DNA of 64,000 bases from Amphiura filiformis (taxonomy: Eukaryota; Echinodermata; Ophiuroidea; Amphilepidida; Amphiuridae): positions 13,733,305 through 13,797,304 of the forward strand of contig NC_092631.1 in NCBI RefSeq assembly GCF_039555335.1, read 5' to 3'. Both the position numbers and the translations under genes were made by a program. This document shows positions 12,555 through 24,566 of this stretch, in pieces (position 1 is the stretch's first letter; each line of letters starts with the position of its first letter). A model generated the notes under the pieces. The model was not told the DNA's origin and ran no database searches. It saw nothing but the letters and a program-made list of their open reading frames with translations.

Positions 12555-15500
12555 CTTGGCACGGGTAACATTGTAAATAAAACAAAAAGCAGTTTATTTG
12601 TAAACTAATCAATCATATCATTAAGGCTTCATTATGAGTTTGCCATAATGCCGAATAGCGATTCCTATATCTTTGTTAAATTCATATTATGTTATGAGGG
12701 TGAGCTGCATGAGTGTATGAGATTTTGCCCAGCAAGTGCAATTAATTTCTTTGAGCAATTTTAATTTTATGTAGCCTATACTTTATATGGGTTTTTTTTA
12801 TGTCTTTTAATGTAAACAATGCAAATGTAATATTTCATGTAATTTGGCCTACCACTAGTGGAAGTTTTGGATGAGAAAACGGACATTTTGATGAGAAACG
12901 GCCAAAATGGTGAGAATTTAATTTTCTCATTCTTTTGGATGAGAAAATAATAATCGGAGATTAGCAATTGTCACCAGTTTTAATATGACAATAATGATTG
13001 ACACACACACCAGGAAGTTTCTCATCCAAGAGAATGAGAAAATTAAATTCTCACCATTTTGGCCGATTCTCATCAAAATGTCCGTTTTCTCATCCAAAAC
13101 TTCCACTAGTGTACGGGCCACGAATTTGAAATAAATGTAATCTAAATCTGAAGGGGGGGCGGGGGGGTTCGGGGAAAGACGAAAAAAAAATTACCCGTTG
13201 CTCATTTTGTCTGGTATTATCTTTTGGATATACGAGCGTTATTATAGCGGTTTTTTAGAGAGAATGTACATAATTTTAACATTCTTTGAGCTTCCAAAAA
13301 GGACTTTATTGGAACACATGGTACTTTACACTAATTTGGCCCATCATTGGGACGAACTGTGGTGGGAAACAGGCTCCTTGACCTTTTTTCCGTTGCCTAC
13401 TGGATTTTCTCTTTCATTTTTGGTGAGAGGGGCACTTTTCTCTTCCATATTTTGTCAGGGGTGTTTAGCCCCACCTGCCCCGCTGCGCGCTGGCAACGTA
13501 CTGCGAACACAGTGCTTTTATTTTTTATTTATTTTTTATGTGGAAAGCCTCCCCAGGGGTGGGGGAAGGAACGTGTCATCTGGCTCCACTCTTGAAATCA
13601 TTCGCGCGCCACTGGTCCTTAGAACCCGCAAAGTCTTCCGGTCCCGGGGAAGAGTTCTGAGATTTTGGGACCACGGGTAGCGTGCATAATTCTCGCTATT
13701 CACAATAAGGGCGCCGCCAGGGTTTGCGATGTAATCGTGATGTATCATGGGAAAAGGTCGACATCCAAGTCCGCGCAATACGAATATTACCATGCTATTA
13801 CATAGGAACACGTGACAATATTTTTTAGTTTGTCAAAATAAAGGTGTTACACGCGAATCGATACTCAATAATACTTAATAATGTGATTTGAAATGTGCAC
13901 AATTAATTTTTGCGTGTAATACCGTTATATTGACAAACTAAAAAAATATTGTCACGTGTTTCTATGTAATAGCTAGACCCTCCTCGGGTCCATGGAGAAC
14001 GACTGGTAATGTAGATTACATAGCATTAAAAATCAACCCAATACATGGACCCTCCCAGTCTGTAAGCAATTTGACTTCCAGTTCCCACAAAATGCTGGGA
14101 GTTCACTTTTACGGTTTTTACGCAATCTTTCTATATACCACGTCCATGTTTTCACTACATTAACGTTTGTGTAAGCGACTAAACAACGATATTGTATCCG
14201 ACCAATCAACGCAGCTTGGCAGCGCGGGGATATTTGAAAAGGCTTCCCTAGCTAAATAATGTGCAAACATTTGCAAACCGCACGCGATAATATACGCAAT
14301 ATGGACAATAGGCCTAAGTCCGAGTCGAGTGGTTGCCTTTTATTATTGCGCGTACCATGGGTCTATCAGACGCGTGCCACTTGAGCTCAATACCTCTCAG
14401 TTGTTGACAAGTGTCCCATCCGATCTTGCGTCACATCCCGCGGCATAGCTTTGTGCTACCATATTTGAATTGAAACTGGGGCGGGGCTTTCGTAATTGAC
14501 ATCGGAATCACCGTGCTTCGTTGAACGAATATTTGGAAGTGAGATCTCTAACAGATTGGTCCAGTCTCGGAATCAGCGCTCAATGGACTTTCGCGTTCAC
14601 TTATAATACGAGTATATTTCTATATTGCTGCATGGTTGACTGTGGTGGGTGTAATTAGTGGCGTCGATTTGTGGATGAAGAGGAATGGGCTTTTGGCATT
14701 GAACAAAATAAGGGGGGGGGGTAGAGGACTTTGGCATTTTTTATTTCATAGGGCATTATGTAATTATTTATTGTTACATTATCCAGAGATAGAACCGAAC
14801 CGAGACTGGGGGCCAGTCTATGTAATAGCATGGTAATATTCGTATTGCGCGGACTTGGGTGTCGACCTTTTCCCATGATACATCACGATTACATCGCAAA
14901 CCGCTGGCGGCGCCCTTATTGTGAATAGCGAGAATTAAAACTTAATAAAGATAGGCCTATGTATGCTCACCACTTCATCCTTATTGTAATCAGTAGCAAC
15001 CTTCCACGGAAAGTTAGTTGGTTTATACTCGATTTTAAACCTCGTAACCCATTGATGACATGAGTCTCCTGGTCCTTGGCATTCTGCCAGAATCTCATTA
15101 GTCTTATCGCGTCCCTGTATTATAACTCCTGTTATAATGGTATCGTTCATCAAATCAACCTGAAATAATAATAGTTCACTTTTATTTTCAGGCAACGTGA
15201 TGGAAAGTGTGTTAGAAAAGATCAAATTTACGTGATTTTCATCTTATTCCTGATCTATAGGTGTGTTTGTCCACCTGTCTGTATGCCATGCCCCCCTCCA
15301 CCCCTCCCCCCCCCATCGAAATTGGCACGCATGACTTACACAAATAAAACATCAACAACAAGATAGACTTTCCTGACTTTGGCTGTTCTCTAAAAATAGA
15401 TCAAATTAAACACACTCCACATCACACGCACCCACCACATCACATACACCACCTACAACCAACAAAACAATTAAGGGATCCCACACAGCGACATCGTCTG

Positions 15501-18500
15501 GGAAATAAATATATTGTACGGCAGGGAAACTATATATTAATCAATACCCGGGCTCAATACACGTGTGTATGCTATGCACGATTTGATATTCAGACGATAA
15601 ATCTTTGGATACCGGGGTAGAAAATAATGAATATCTCCCGTAATTTTTGCTTTATAAAGAAGCCAATTGTAAGGCTTGCACTTGAATATATGTGTTGAAA
15701 GAACATGATAGTCGTTAGCCAGCGTATTGACAAACAACCGTGCGTTTTTCATTCGAAAATTACTCGGGTCACGGTACATAACACGGTACTATAAGTGCAG
15801 TATATACCACTGGTGGAGGCAGTCTAAATGAGATGACGTACCAGGCCCCGACATCTACAGAGATCAGTCACCAGGCTATTGTCAATAGCCTTAGTCGGAT
15901 GTCCCTCGGCCCATTATGCGTCTCGAAACTATTTTAGTAGTTTAAAAACAGGTCGGAACAAAATGGCCATGCGTGGCTGTTGAAGAACAAATGGATTCGG
16001 CCTACCATCATGGCGATTTCTGCCATGAATATGAGGCCTGTCGAGTGCAGATCCGTCGGAGCAGGCTTTTCAATACGGAATAAATGCTAACCTGATCGTG
16101 ACATCATCCAAGCAGCAAAGTTCATTTCCCATTGAAAAAGCGTTATCCGACGGATCTGCAGTCGACCATTCTGATATATCGGGGCGATGACACACAGCCA
16201 CGCATGGCCATTGTGTTCCCACCTGTTTAATAGTTTTTAAACGCATAATAGGCTGAAGGACATCCGACTAAATCTAATGACATTAGCCTGTGACTGACCT
16301 CTGTACGGTCAGCGAGCATACATACGCCATTGTTATCTGCTTTAGAGGGCGCAACACTAAATCACTCCGCATTTTATGTAACAACGAAATTCGGCTAATA
16401 TAGTCCATAGTGAATATGAGATTGTAGCGACCATATCTACCGACATGTTCACTTTAAATCACTCAATATTGGCTCATATGAATTCGACAAGTGTCTTTAA
16501 TAATAACAACATGCAGAAAAAAACTGGACAATTGATCTCAAAAGCAATTCTCTGTGGCGGATTAAGAAAACCCGATTTTGAAATGTGAGTGGTGAGTTTA
16601 GTATATTTTTAGCTATTTTTTTTGCACCGCAAAATAGCGAAAAAAGTCAATGGTCATCGATATATGCCGACAAAAGTTTTGGAGTCTAGAGAAACAGAGC
16701 TTTAATTTGATACCAAATTTATTTTGCCAAGTATTGCAGGGACGCCAGAAATGGCGCTTGAAGTAGGCCGAATTCACACGTTATCCTATGGGACGCTGAA
16801 TTAGTGCTGCGCCCCCTTGTAACGGCCGTCGTTATGAACGCGTTCCTTTTACATTCTTCGCGCAAAATAAGAGATTCGCTTCACAAAATGTGTTCTATTT
16901 CAATCATGATGATAAACAAAGATTACAAAAAGTCATCCCCATGAAAAAATTATTGGAAAAAACACTTTATTGGCCGAGTAGGCGCCTGCAAAGTCTAGAT
17001 ATGCGTCCAAAAAATACTCAAAAAGGCTCAAAAATGGATTTTAAGGTTAATAGACATTGTTAATCTGCATGAAGCCGTTTTGCTGAATATTCAGTAGGCC
17101 TACGCAAAAAGATCGTAATTGTTACCACTGGAACGGGGGGGTATTTATACTTCAGACTTAGTAATAAATGATTTCCAAAACAAAATGGGAACATTGATAA
17201 TCTAGAAAAGAAATTCAACTTGGTTCAAAGACGTGCTCAAATTGTCGTCTGTCACTAAGTTTGTGAGTTTTGTATAAACTTTCGCATATTGGAGGAAAAG
17301 TCGAAATATTCGATTTTCGGCATTTCGGCACTGATCTTTAAAACATCATTTCTCTTGAACGGAATGTCGCAGAGACATGAAATCTTCGGTGTTGAGCTTC
17401 AAATTTTCTCTAGTTTACTTAATGAGTAATAAATGTGGATTTTGAAAACTTTTAACACCTTATAAGAGGGCGCAACACTAAATCACTCCGCATTTTATGT
17501 AACAACGAAATTCGGCTAATATAGTCCATAGTGAATATGAGATTGTAGCGACCATATCTACCGACATGTTCACTTTAAATCACTCAATATTGGCTCATAT
17601 GAATTCGACAAGTGTCTTTAATAATAACATGCAGAAAAAAACTGGACAATTGATCTCAAAAGCAATTCTCTGTGGCGGATTAAGAGAAAACCCGATTTTG
17701 AAATGTGAGTGGTGAGTTTAGTATATTTTTAGCTATTTTTTTTGCACCGCAAAATAGCGAAAAAAGTCAATGGTCATCGATATATGCCGACAAAAGTTTT
17801 GGAGTCTAGAGAAACAGAGCTTTAATTTGATACCAAATTTATTTTGCCAAGTATTGCAGGGACGCCAGAAATGGCGCTTGAAGTAGGCCGAATTCACACG
17901 TTATCCTATGGGACGCTGAATTAGTGCTGCGCCCCCTTTAGACCGCCTCTACGATAGTCTCCTACACAGCCAGTTTGTGTTAGTCGGTACACTCGTCGAT
18001 CCTGTATGTTCGTGATAACCACATACAGTCTGGCCCGAGACTACCTCCACGAGGGTCTACGCTGCGCTATTTAAAATCTGTATTTCAAGTGGTCACTTTT
18101 TCAGCTCAAGACGCACGCTAGTTTCTCAAGACGCTAGCTATCAACGATAATATCTGTTGAACATATATGTTCAAGTGCAAGGAACCAGGTCTGGTTTCTT
18201 TATACAAAATCATTTACGGGAGATATTCATCATTTTCTACACCGGTGCCCAAAGATTTATCGTCTGAATATCAATCGTGCATAGCACATTTACGTGTATC
18301 GATCCCGTGTATTCATTTCAGTGTCTCTGGTGGTATAATGTAATTATTAACCGGGCGATGTCGGTGTGTGACACTGTGTCCCATCCACGTACCCTACACA
18401 CAAACACAGCACACAAACCTGAATCCACTGTTGTGTATTAAGATGCAAAGCCACCCAAGCACCTGGTTCGTCATTAACTGGCACAGCATTGAGACGTGCG

Positions 18501-21427
18501 TTTGATGGCGAAAATTGATCATACAGCTGAGATGAAGTTGTTATCTGATTGTCTAGAATTGTGCCGCTTTCCATTCCAAGTTTGTCCCTACACACTACGC
18601 GAAAGTACGAGAATGGTCACATGCAATAGGGCAATTGATTATTATGTAAAAGAAAGAACGAATCAGAACTTGAGACACGTGCATGATGGATGATGATGAT
18701 GGTGAATCGTGATGATGATTAAATGATGAAGATGATGATAATGATGATATGAAGACGACGAGGATGTCGATTATGACGGTGATGATGATGATGATGAGAA
18801 GGTGGAGGATGAATTACGAACATTGCCAAGATCGCGATAGACGAATCCAATTTCACGCATTCCTACACCTCAATGGCAGCCATAGCTGGGTCCCCGTCGG
18901 CTCCATCTCACCTAAAATGTGAAATGATGCGGCCTTGGAGGGTATTTTAACTGATGATTCTATCACCCGTGTTAGACAAAAGAATGATGACAGTTTACAT
19001 GGTTTACAACACAAAATAATCTAACATCGAATTTTAAGCAGCTTTAATCCACCCAATTGGGCAGTCACAACAACCAGTTTGGTACTGCGAGAACCCAGTA
19101 ATGACTTGGCTCGTTGGATTCGTCTATAGGCCTACAATAACTTGAATGAAAGTTTATGATGTAACTTGCCGCGAGGCTGAGCTTTTCAACATTGAAATAA
19201 ACTCACCTCTGCCACAAAGTTTTCCCGACCAGCCTTCATATAGCACACAATGACATGTATACCCCACGTTAGTGTCGTCCAAAACACACGTCGCATTGTT
19301 TTGACACGGGTTATTGCAACATGGGTTTGTATCGCAACCAGGAGTTGTAGCGGTTGAAGTAGATATGGGAGTCGTAATAGGCACAATGGTAGTTGGAGCG
19401 GTAACTACAAAAACAAAGAAGTAGTAATATGGACTTTATAGACATTTATGAATATTCATGACCTCGTTCATGAATATTAATGAGATGAGCATCACTTATT
19501 AACATATCTGGATAGTCATAAAGTGGGCATGATTTCAAGACACAATTGACGCATTTCGCTACGCATTTTGTTATGCAACTGACGCATTTCACGGCGCAAT
19601 TGACGCATTTCGTTGTGCAATCGACGCATTGCACGACACAATTGATGCATTTGGACACATTTCGTTACACAACTCATTTTGATGCATTTCATTGTGCAAT
19701 CAACGCATTTTGCCGCATTGCGTGACGCAATTGACACGTTTTTTGTGTTTTGTTGTTGTTTGTTTTGTTTTTTATATCGGGTGGGGTGATTTGGTGTTGT
19801 ATAATAGCTACAGAATTAAGGAGTCCAAACAAAATAAAAACAATTCTTAAAAACAAAACGCTTTAAGACTAACTTTTTTTACATGATTAAAGATATCACG
19901 AAAAATTATTTCGAAATTATTTCGAATATGCAGATATGATAATCAACCACGACTCCTCATTAATATGCAGTTATGTTTGTTGGCTACGCCCCCTCATTAA
20001 TATTCATAAATGTCTCTAGAGTCCTTATTACTACTCAAGGACGATAAAAGTAAAGGTTTGGCTACAAAACGATTCTCTTATAAACGCATCTATGCACAGT
20101 TTCCACCTCGATACACCTGAGCACACAATTTCGTCCAAGCAAGCAGTGCCTTGTCTCTACACAGTCTGTATTTACATTACACGGCCACGGTTGAGTGCAT
20201 AGCAAGAGCTCTTCATTCAATCAAAAAAATTTTTATATCGAACGAATGTAGCCTACAACATTTTTCCCGATATCCATAAAAAAAATCCAAGTTTCAAACC
20301 TGATTTGTCAAACATTTACGATACGAATTCTGAAATATAAACAAAGGCTTTTACAAACTTTACTTTCACATGGGCATCCCAGGAGACACTTGAAAGAGTC
20401 ATTCCTCCAAGAATTCCTTGATGTTAACATCCCAGGGTTATCTGCAAACCAGTGGCCATCAGATGCAGAATACGGCTTACAGGGTAACGGTGAGCCGATG
20501 CCACCGTTTACATTATGAGCGGCTAGAACTCGGGTACAGTTGCAACGGATTTCGTCGTTTGATGATAACGCCCATCTGAGTTGGTGGCCATGGGTGGGAT
20601 CACTGCGTAGCCTCAGCAAGCCAGTATTCCCGCTGGTATAATAAAGGTTAAGACCTGTGGGGTACAAATGTATCATATTCCTCGTTAATATCGCAAAACA
20701 TTAATTTCTATGTTAACGTACCTTCGATGCCTTTTTAAAGTCAGTTCTTGTTTTGTCTTTACATCACCCGATACCATGTTCGCAATCAACATGTCTTCAT
20801 CAGATTACATGTAGGAGGAATCTTCGAGAAAATACTTATCGTTTTCATGAGCTTTGGCTCTCTATGATATTTTTACGCAAAGCAAGCTAAATTCTGTAAC
20901 ACTTTTTAAACACTGCAAGGTGTTTAATTTTTCATATACACAGTAAAGGTATAGGACACCTAAACACCAGAGTAAACACAAAGTAAACACATAAACACAA
21001 AGAGTAAACACATGATGAGAGTATTTAGATTCTAAACATTCAACATGTTTACTTTCATATTGATCGGAAAGTAAATGCACATGTGTTTACTTTGTAAACA
21101 TTTGGTGTGTTTACTTTCTAAACAATTTTGAAAGTAAACATGTTGAATGTTTAGAATCTAAATACTCTCATATGTTTACTCTTTGTGTTTATGTGTTTAC
21201 TTTGTGTTCACTTTGGTGTTTAGGTGTCCTATACCTTTACTGTGTAAATGAAAAATTAAACAGCTTGCAGTGTTTAAAAATTGTTACAGAAACCCTAAAC
21301 ACTTGGATTTACAGTGTATAGACCGAACATTTTAAGTTGTTTAATACTTACCATACACCCACATGAACATCTGAACCGATGTACTTATCCAAGACAACAA
21401 TTTGCCATTCAAATCCATGTTGTTCAT
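12416..21427 (-). CDS. Gene B: secreted EGF plus F5/8 type C (discoidin) domain protein, 3' end not found
   Basis: Joined exons on the minus strand: 21427-21352, 20654-20364, 19404-19207, 18594-18419, 15159-14971, 12554-12416. Phases match throughout (1,1,1,0,0,1), giving at least 356 residues. Order: hydrophobic N-terminus (LLSWISTSVQMFMWVYG) as probable signal peptide; about 97 residues with six or so cysteines that I do not recognise; Thr/Pro linker; one EGF-like module; complete F5/8 type C domain. The last has the hallmarks CRDKLGMESG, ITTSSQ, SNARLN, QWIQVDL, QWVTRFKIEY, GNTD, ARYVRI and LRFELLGCE, with first and last cysteines that would pair. Such proteins bind cell-surface lipids or glycans and act in adhesion or coagulation-like processes; this one's role is unknown. 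The last exon found ends in phase 1, so more exons must follow. Confidence 0.75.
12852..13111. mobile_element. Palindromic TA MITE
   Basis: Arms of about 100 bp (CACTAGTGGAAGTTTTGGAT inward) are near-perfect inverted repeats, flanked by TA. The transcript would form a long hairpin. Confidence 0.8.
13140..13600. repeat. G-rich hAT-like fragment
   Basis: The GGGGTTCGGGGAAAGACGAA stretch and following sequence resemble the element fragment near 24,565. No matched terminus is seen and no gene. Confidence 0.35.
13688..14936. mobile_element. 1.25-kb element with about 115-bp inverted termini and a nested palindrome
   Basis: Left arm 13,688-13,805 (AATTCTCGCTATTCAC inward) matches right arm 14,820-14,936. 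A palindrome at about 13,796-13,976 (arms containing ACACGTGACAATATTTTTT) overlaps the left arm. No coding capacity. Confidence 0.7.
14971..15159 (-). CDS. Gene B exon 5, F5/8 type C domain part 2
   Basis: Phase 0-0, 189 nt. It encodes VDLMNDTIITGVIIQGRD and QWVTRFKIEYKPTNFPWKVA, the central strands of the discoidin domain. VDL directly follows QWIQ of exon 4. Acceptor TTTCAG, donor GTGAGC. Confidence 0.8.
15240..15540. other. Intronic sequence, C-rich
   Basis: Gene B intron 5 flank with a C-rich run (CCCCCCTCCACCCCTCCC area near 15,290) and ACAC-rich sequence. No feature is supported. Confidence 0.4.
15846..16312. mobile_element. Nested foldback element
   Basis: Arms about 15,846-16,060 and 16,140-16,312 are inverted (GATCCGTCGG with CCGACGGATC, GGCCATGCGTGGCTG with CAGCCACGCATGGCC). 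No coding sequence. Confidence 0.7.
16345..17936. mobile_element. 1.6-kb element with 471-bp direct terminal repeats
   Basis: Segments 16,345-16,816 and 17,466-17,936 are nearly identical, separated by about 650 bp of unique sequence. Outer ends GAGGGCGCAACACTAA and TTAGTGCTGCGCCCCC are themselves loosely inverted. TTTA flanks both sides (16,341-16,344 and 17,937-17,940). No RT or transposase is visible. Confidence 0.65.
18419..18594 (-). CDS. Gene B exon 4, F5/8 type C domain part 1
   Basis: Enters in phase 1, ends in phase 0, 176 nt. It encodes CRDKLGMESGTILDNQITTS and ends at QQWIQ. This matches the start of discoidin domains (first Cys, LGMESG, ITTSSQ). Confidence 0.8.
18680..18815. repeat. 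GAT-rich microsatellite
   Basis: Imperfect (GAT)n and (GATGAT) tracts lie upstream of Gene B exon 4 in intron 3. Confidence 0.75.
19207..19404 (-). CDS. Gene B exon 3, EGF-like module
   Basis: Phase 1-1 and 198 nt, as is typical of shuffled EGF modules. A Thr-rich linker (TTPISTSTATTPG) precedes NPCQNNATCVLDD, YTCHCVLYEGWSG and LCGR. The six EGF cysteines are present, with one additional cysteine pair near CDTNPCCNNPC. Confidence 0.75.
19535..19740. repeat. About 21-bp tandem repeat around CAATTGACGCATTTCG
   Basis: About nine degenerate units of CAATTGACGCATTTCGTTG and variants. The minus frame reads repeated MRQLHNE-like units, but no gene feature supports translation. Confidence 0.7.
20364..20654 (-). 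CDS. Gene B exon 2, unrecognised cysteine-containing domain
   Basis: Phase 1-1, 291 nt, acceptor CCCCACAG and donor A then GTAAAG. It encodes GLNLYYTSGNTGLLRLRSD, then RCNCTRVLAAHNVNGGIG and FKCLLGCPCE. If the weak donor is skipped, the frame runs to a stop at 20308. I know no domain family with this pattern. Confidence 0.6.
20893..21290. mobile_element. 400-bp palindromic MITE in Gene B intron 1
   Basis: Arms of about 190 bp (TCTGTAACACTTTTTAAACA inward; includes AACATGTTGAATGTTTAGAA) are near-perfect inverted repeats around 21,090. Units of GTAAACAC recur. Confidence 0.8.
21352..21427 (-). CDS. Gene B exon 1, signal peptide
   Basis: Two in-frame ATGs (21427 and 21418) give MNNMDLNGKLLSWISTS and a hydrophobic run up to WVY. 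The exon ends in phase 1 at G then GTAAGT. I chose the first ATG, but the second is equally possible. Confidence 0.55.
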
Positions 21428-21850
21428 AAATAGCAAAGTTAAATAAAATGGTATTTTTCTTAACATACATAAATTTGGATTAAAAACTGTCAAATTTGCA
21501 TAGTCCAAATGTGCGTCAGAGTTGTTGATGAAAGATAGGCCTAGGCCTATAATATGCTATCCATGACCTAACCAGCGTCTTGATTCAAGACAAGACTCAA
21601 AATAATACTTTCAATACCATGCAATGAGAGTTTGAGGCTTATTATTACAGAAAAGGCGAACTTCTAATTACTTGAGTACACCATTATACATGCCATACTG
21701 CACGGATTCACTTCAGTAATTTCCATTAAAAAGATTGAATTTGTGTATTACTATAATTAATATTCTAATAAAAGGTGGTCGCGCGGTGTGTTATTAATTA
21801 TAGCTATATATTATTGGGTGTATCCTACGTGTAAAAAAATACCAATCAAA
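21428..21850. promoter_or_regulatory. Upstream region of Gene B
   Basis: The sequence directly 5' of the Gene B start is AT-rich. A promoter is expected here by position only; no TATA box or initiator could be assigned confidently. Confidence 0.25.
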
Positions 21851-21851
21851 C

Positions 21852-21955
21852 ACTAATTCTAACCCTAACCCCAACCTTTATCCTAACCCTTAACCTAACC
21901 CTTACCCTAACCTTAACCCTAAATCTTAACCCTAATCCTGACCCTAACCCTAATC
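21852..21955. repeat. Interstitial telomere-like repeat
   Basis: About 14 degenerate CCCTAA units (CTAACCCTAACCCCAACC and similar). Shorter TTAGGG-like runs occur at about 31,443-31,462 and 36,027-36,110. Confidence 0.85.
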
Positions 21956-22029
21956 GAATTAGTATTTCGTGCTCTCCTAGCCTAAACCTATTATTGTCTG
22001 TGGCTCACGAATCATGAAGACAACATTAA

Positions 22030-22490
22030 TCATTTACTCATGTGTACAGGGTGTCCATGAAAGAGGCAAGAGCTATATCGTCATTTACTCATGTGTACAG
22101 GGTGTCCATGAAAGAGACAAGAGCTATATCGTCATTTACTCATGTGCATCGGGTGTCCATGAAAGAGACAAGAGCTCATCGTCATCTACTCATGTGTACA
22201 GGGTGTCCATGAAAGAGGCAAGAGCTATATCGTCATTTACTCATGTGTACAGGGTGTCCATGAAAGAGGCAAGAGCTATATCGTCATTTACTCATGTGTA
22301 CAGGGTGTCAATGAAAGAGGCAAGAGCTATATCGTCATTTACTCATGTGTACAGGGTGTCCATGAAAGAGGCAAGAGCTATATCGTCATTTACTCATGTG
22401 TACAGGGTGTCAATGAAAGAGACAAGAGATATATCGTCATTTACTCATGTGTACAGGGTGTCCATGAAAAAGGCACGAGCTAAAATTGTC
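22030..22490. repeat. 51-bp tandem repeat, nine copies
   Basis: The unit begins TCATTTACTCATGTGTACAG and contains GGTGTCCATGAAAGAGGCAA. Because 51 is a multiple of three, a 167-codon frame stays open across it, but no gene context supports it. Confidence 0.9.
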
Positions 22491-22499
22491 GGAAACTTG

Positions 22500-24500
22500 A
22501 ATATGTGGGTATATTAGTTGATGAGGTTAAGGAATAAAATAGCTATCACATGAATTTTGACATTAAATGGTCAATTTTACTAGGAAATTTGCCAAATTTT
22601 ACTCTAATAATGCTCATAAAAGTTGTACACAATATAGTCGTGTACATTTATTATAGCTATATTATTATTGTCCATGGTTCATGCATACATTCGATCATGG
22701 CAGTAAACAGCATGAATCATTAATCACATTTATAAATTAATCACATTAATCAAGGTGTCCATCACAAAAGAGATGTAGCATATGAACCTTTAATTTGTGG
22801 AGATATAAATAGTCAATGATGTTAAGGAATAAACAGCTATCAAATACTTTTTATTTTGACCATTGACAAGTTGTCAATTATTCTACGAAAATATCTCATT
22901 TTTTCAATCCGTGGAATCATGATGCAGTCATGTCTACAGTAGAATTCATCTCGACCTTTGCAGGACTTAACCCCATTAAAAGCTATTAAACCAAGATAAC
23001 ACTCATTGAAACAGCTCAACTGATTAAATCGGATCTTCTCTGGTTGTGCACAAGTGACTGTTTTCATGTGCGATATCGCAATAAATCTGGTATTCATAGC
23101 TTCAGTTGGGTAACCGATTACAAAGGAAACGAAAGGAAACAATGTTATGTGTGGCTTTGTTCACGAAATCAGACAATGTCGTGCTTTTTGTAAACCAGCA
23201 TTCTTGAAAATGAGCAACATAATGATTTTTGACTTAACACGGTTTAGAAATAATTTCTTCATATTTTTGGTGTTATCTGTCGTTTACATGTCCTTCCTAA
23301 AACACAAAAGTACGACCCTCTCCAAACACCTAAATTAGCTAAAAATTTAGGACATGTTACAAAACTTTATTTTCTAGAACCTATTTAGAATAATTTAAAT
23401 GTAGCTTTTACCGGTTTTTTTGTGGCATCCTTCAGAAGTGAGCGGTCCGATACCAATATTTTCGGTCAAATCTCCATTCAAATAACACGGGGAGTTGGCT
23501 AGCTATGCCTTGCCCTCACTCATATTTTTACAAAAGTACGACCATTTCTGAACATCTAACCTAGCTGTAATTTTAGGTCATGTTAGAGAAATATATTTGC
23601 TAGAAGTTTTGGAGAATAAATAAAATATTGGCTGGTTATTTTTCACACAGTGATGTTAACTAGGCAAGTGTCCAATCTCCCAACATACATCATTTGTAGG
23701 GGTCACGCGTCAATGGTGAGAGCACTGTGTATTGTGTATAGGAAAACGGACAGTAACTGCAGTATGTGCCAATCAATATGCAAATCAATGCTCACGATGC
23801 GTCTCTGCTGTAGTATGCCAGCAAAGAAAACAGCACATGAAGACTTTCCTGACTTTGGACCACCACCACCACCATCGCCATTTTGTTTGAGCCTGGTCCC
23901 ATCAGGACCCAAGCGTGTCTCCACACGGAGCGACCGTTGAAACAAACAAACAAACAAACAAACCACCACACACGCAACGCACATTTACTGGAGCAATCAC
24001 AGCACATGTGGCTTATGTTTGTAATATTGTACGTTGCTACCAGCCAGCAAAGTAAACATCAATGTAGACTTTCCTGACTATGGATGCTCCGCGCATAGTA
24101 ACACGCCTGCTTAATTTGCACATGTGCGGCGGAATCAATATCATTTTATGACCTTGATGGGTTTGGATGATTTTTTTACAAAAATTGTATTAACAAATTC
24201 TGCAGACCCTCTTTCTGGAAAATACCAGCCTTTCTAACAAAATTAGCCCTTAATCGGGTTTACACCAAAGTCTTGGAATTTCGTTTTTTCCATGGTGGCT
24301 TCCAACTTGGAAATGGGGTTGGGGAAAATTTCTTGAAGTATAGTGAATGCAGCACCTTATGGCGACAGAATAAGTTTATGGTACAAATGCGCGCGAAGTA
24401 TGTGAAAACGTTTGGCATTTGAAGTTAAACTGGTGAAATGTGATGCAAAAGTGGAATAAATTCTCGTGAAGTGCGCAAAAATTAGCATTTTAGGCTAAAA
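22500..24500. other. Intergenic, no gene identified
   Basis: AT-rich sequence. The minus frame at 22,840-23,142 encodes several Cys residues (CYLGLIAFNG, CKGRDEFYCRHDC) and could be an isolated exon or repeat relic, but I see no partner exons. GACTTTCCTGACT recurs near 15,360, 23,845 and 24,068. Confidence 0.4.
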
Positions 24501-24566
24501 TGGCCAAATATGAGATTAATTTGGTCAGAAACCAACATACAGGCGTCAAACTTTCGGACCATTCAG

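Larger units (their letters stand above)
15543..18318. mobile_element. 2.8-kb element with long inverted termini inside Gene B intron 4
   Basis: Left arm about 15,543-15,870 and right arm about 17,990-18,318 are inverted and diverged (for example GATTTGATATTCAGACGATAAA against TTTATCGTCTGAATATCAA). A second foldback and a directly repeated element are nested within. Confidence 0.65.

Noticed and set aside
22840-23142. A Cys-containing minus-strand frame as a gene
   Set aside because: It looks protein-like in places, but no splice partners, domain or second line of evidence were found.
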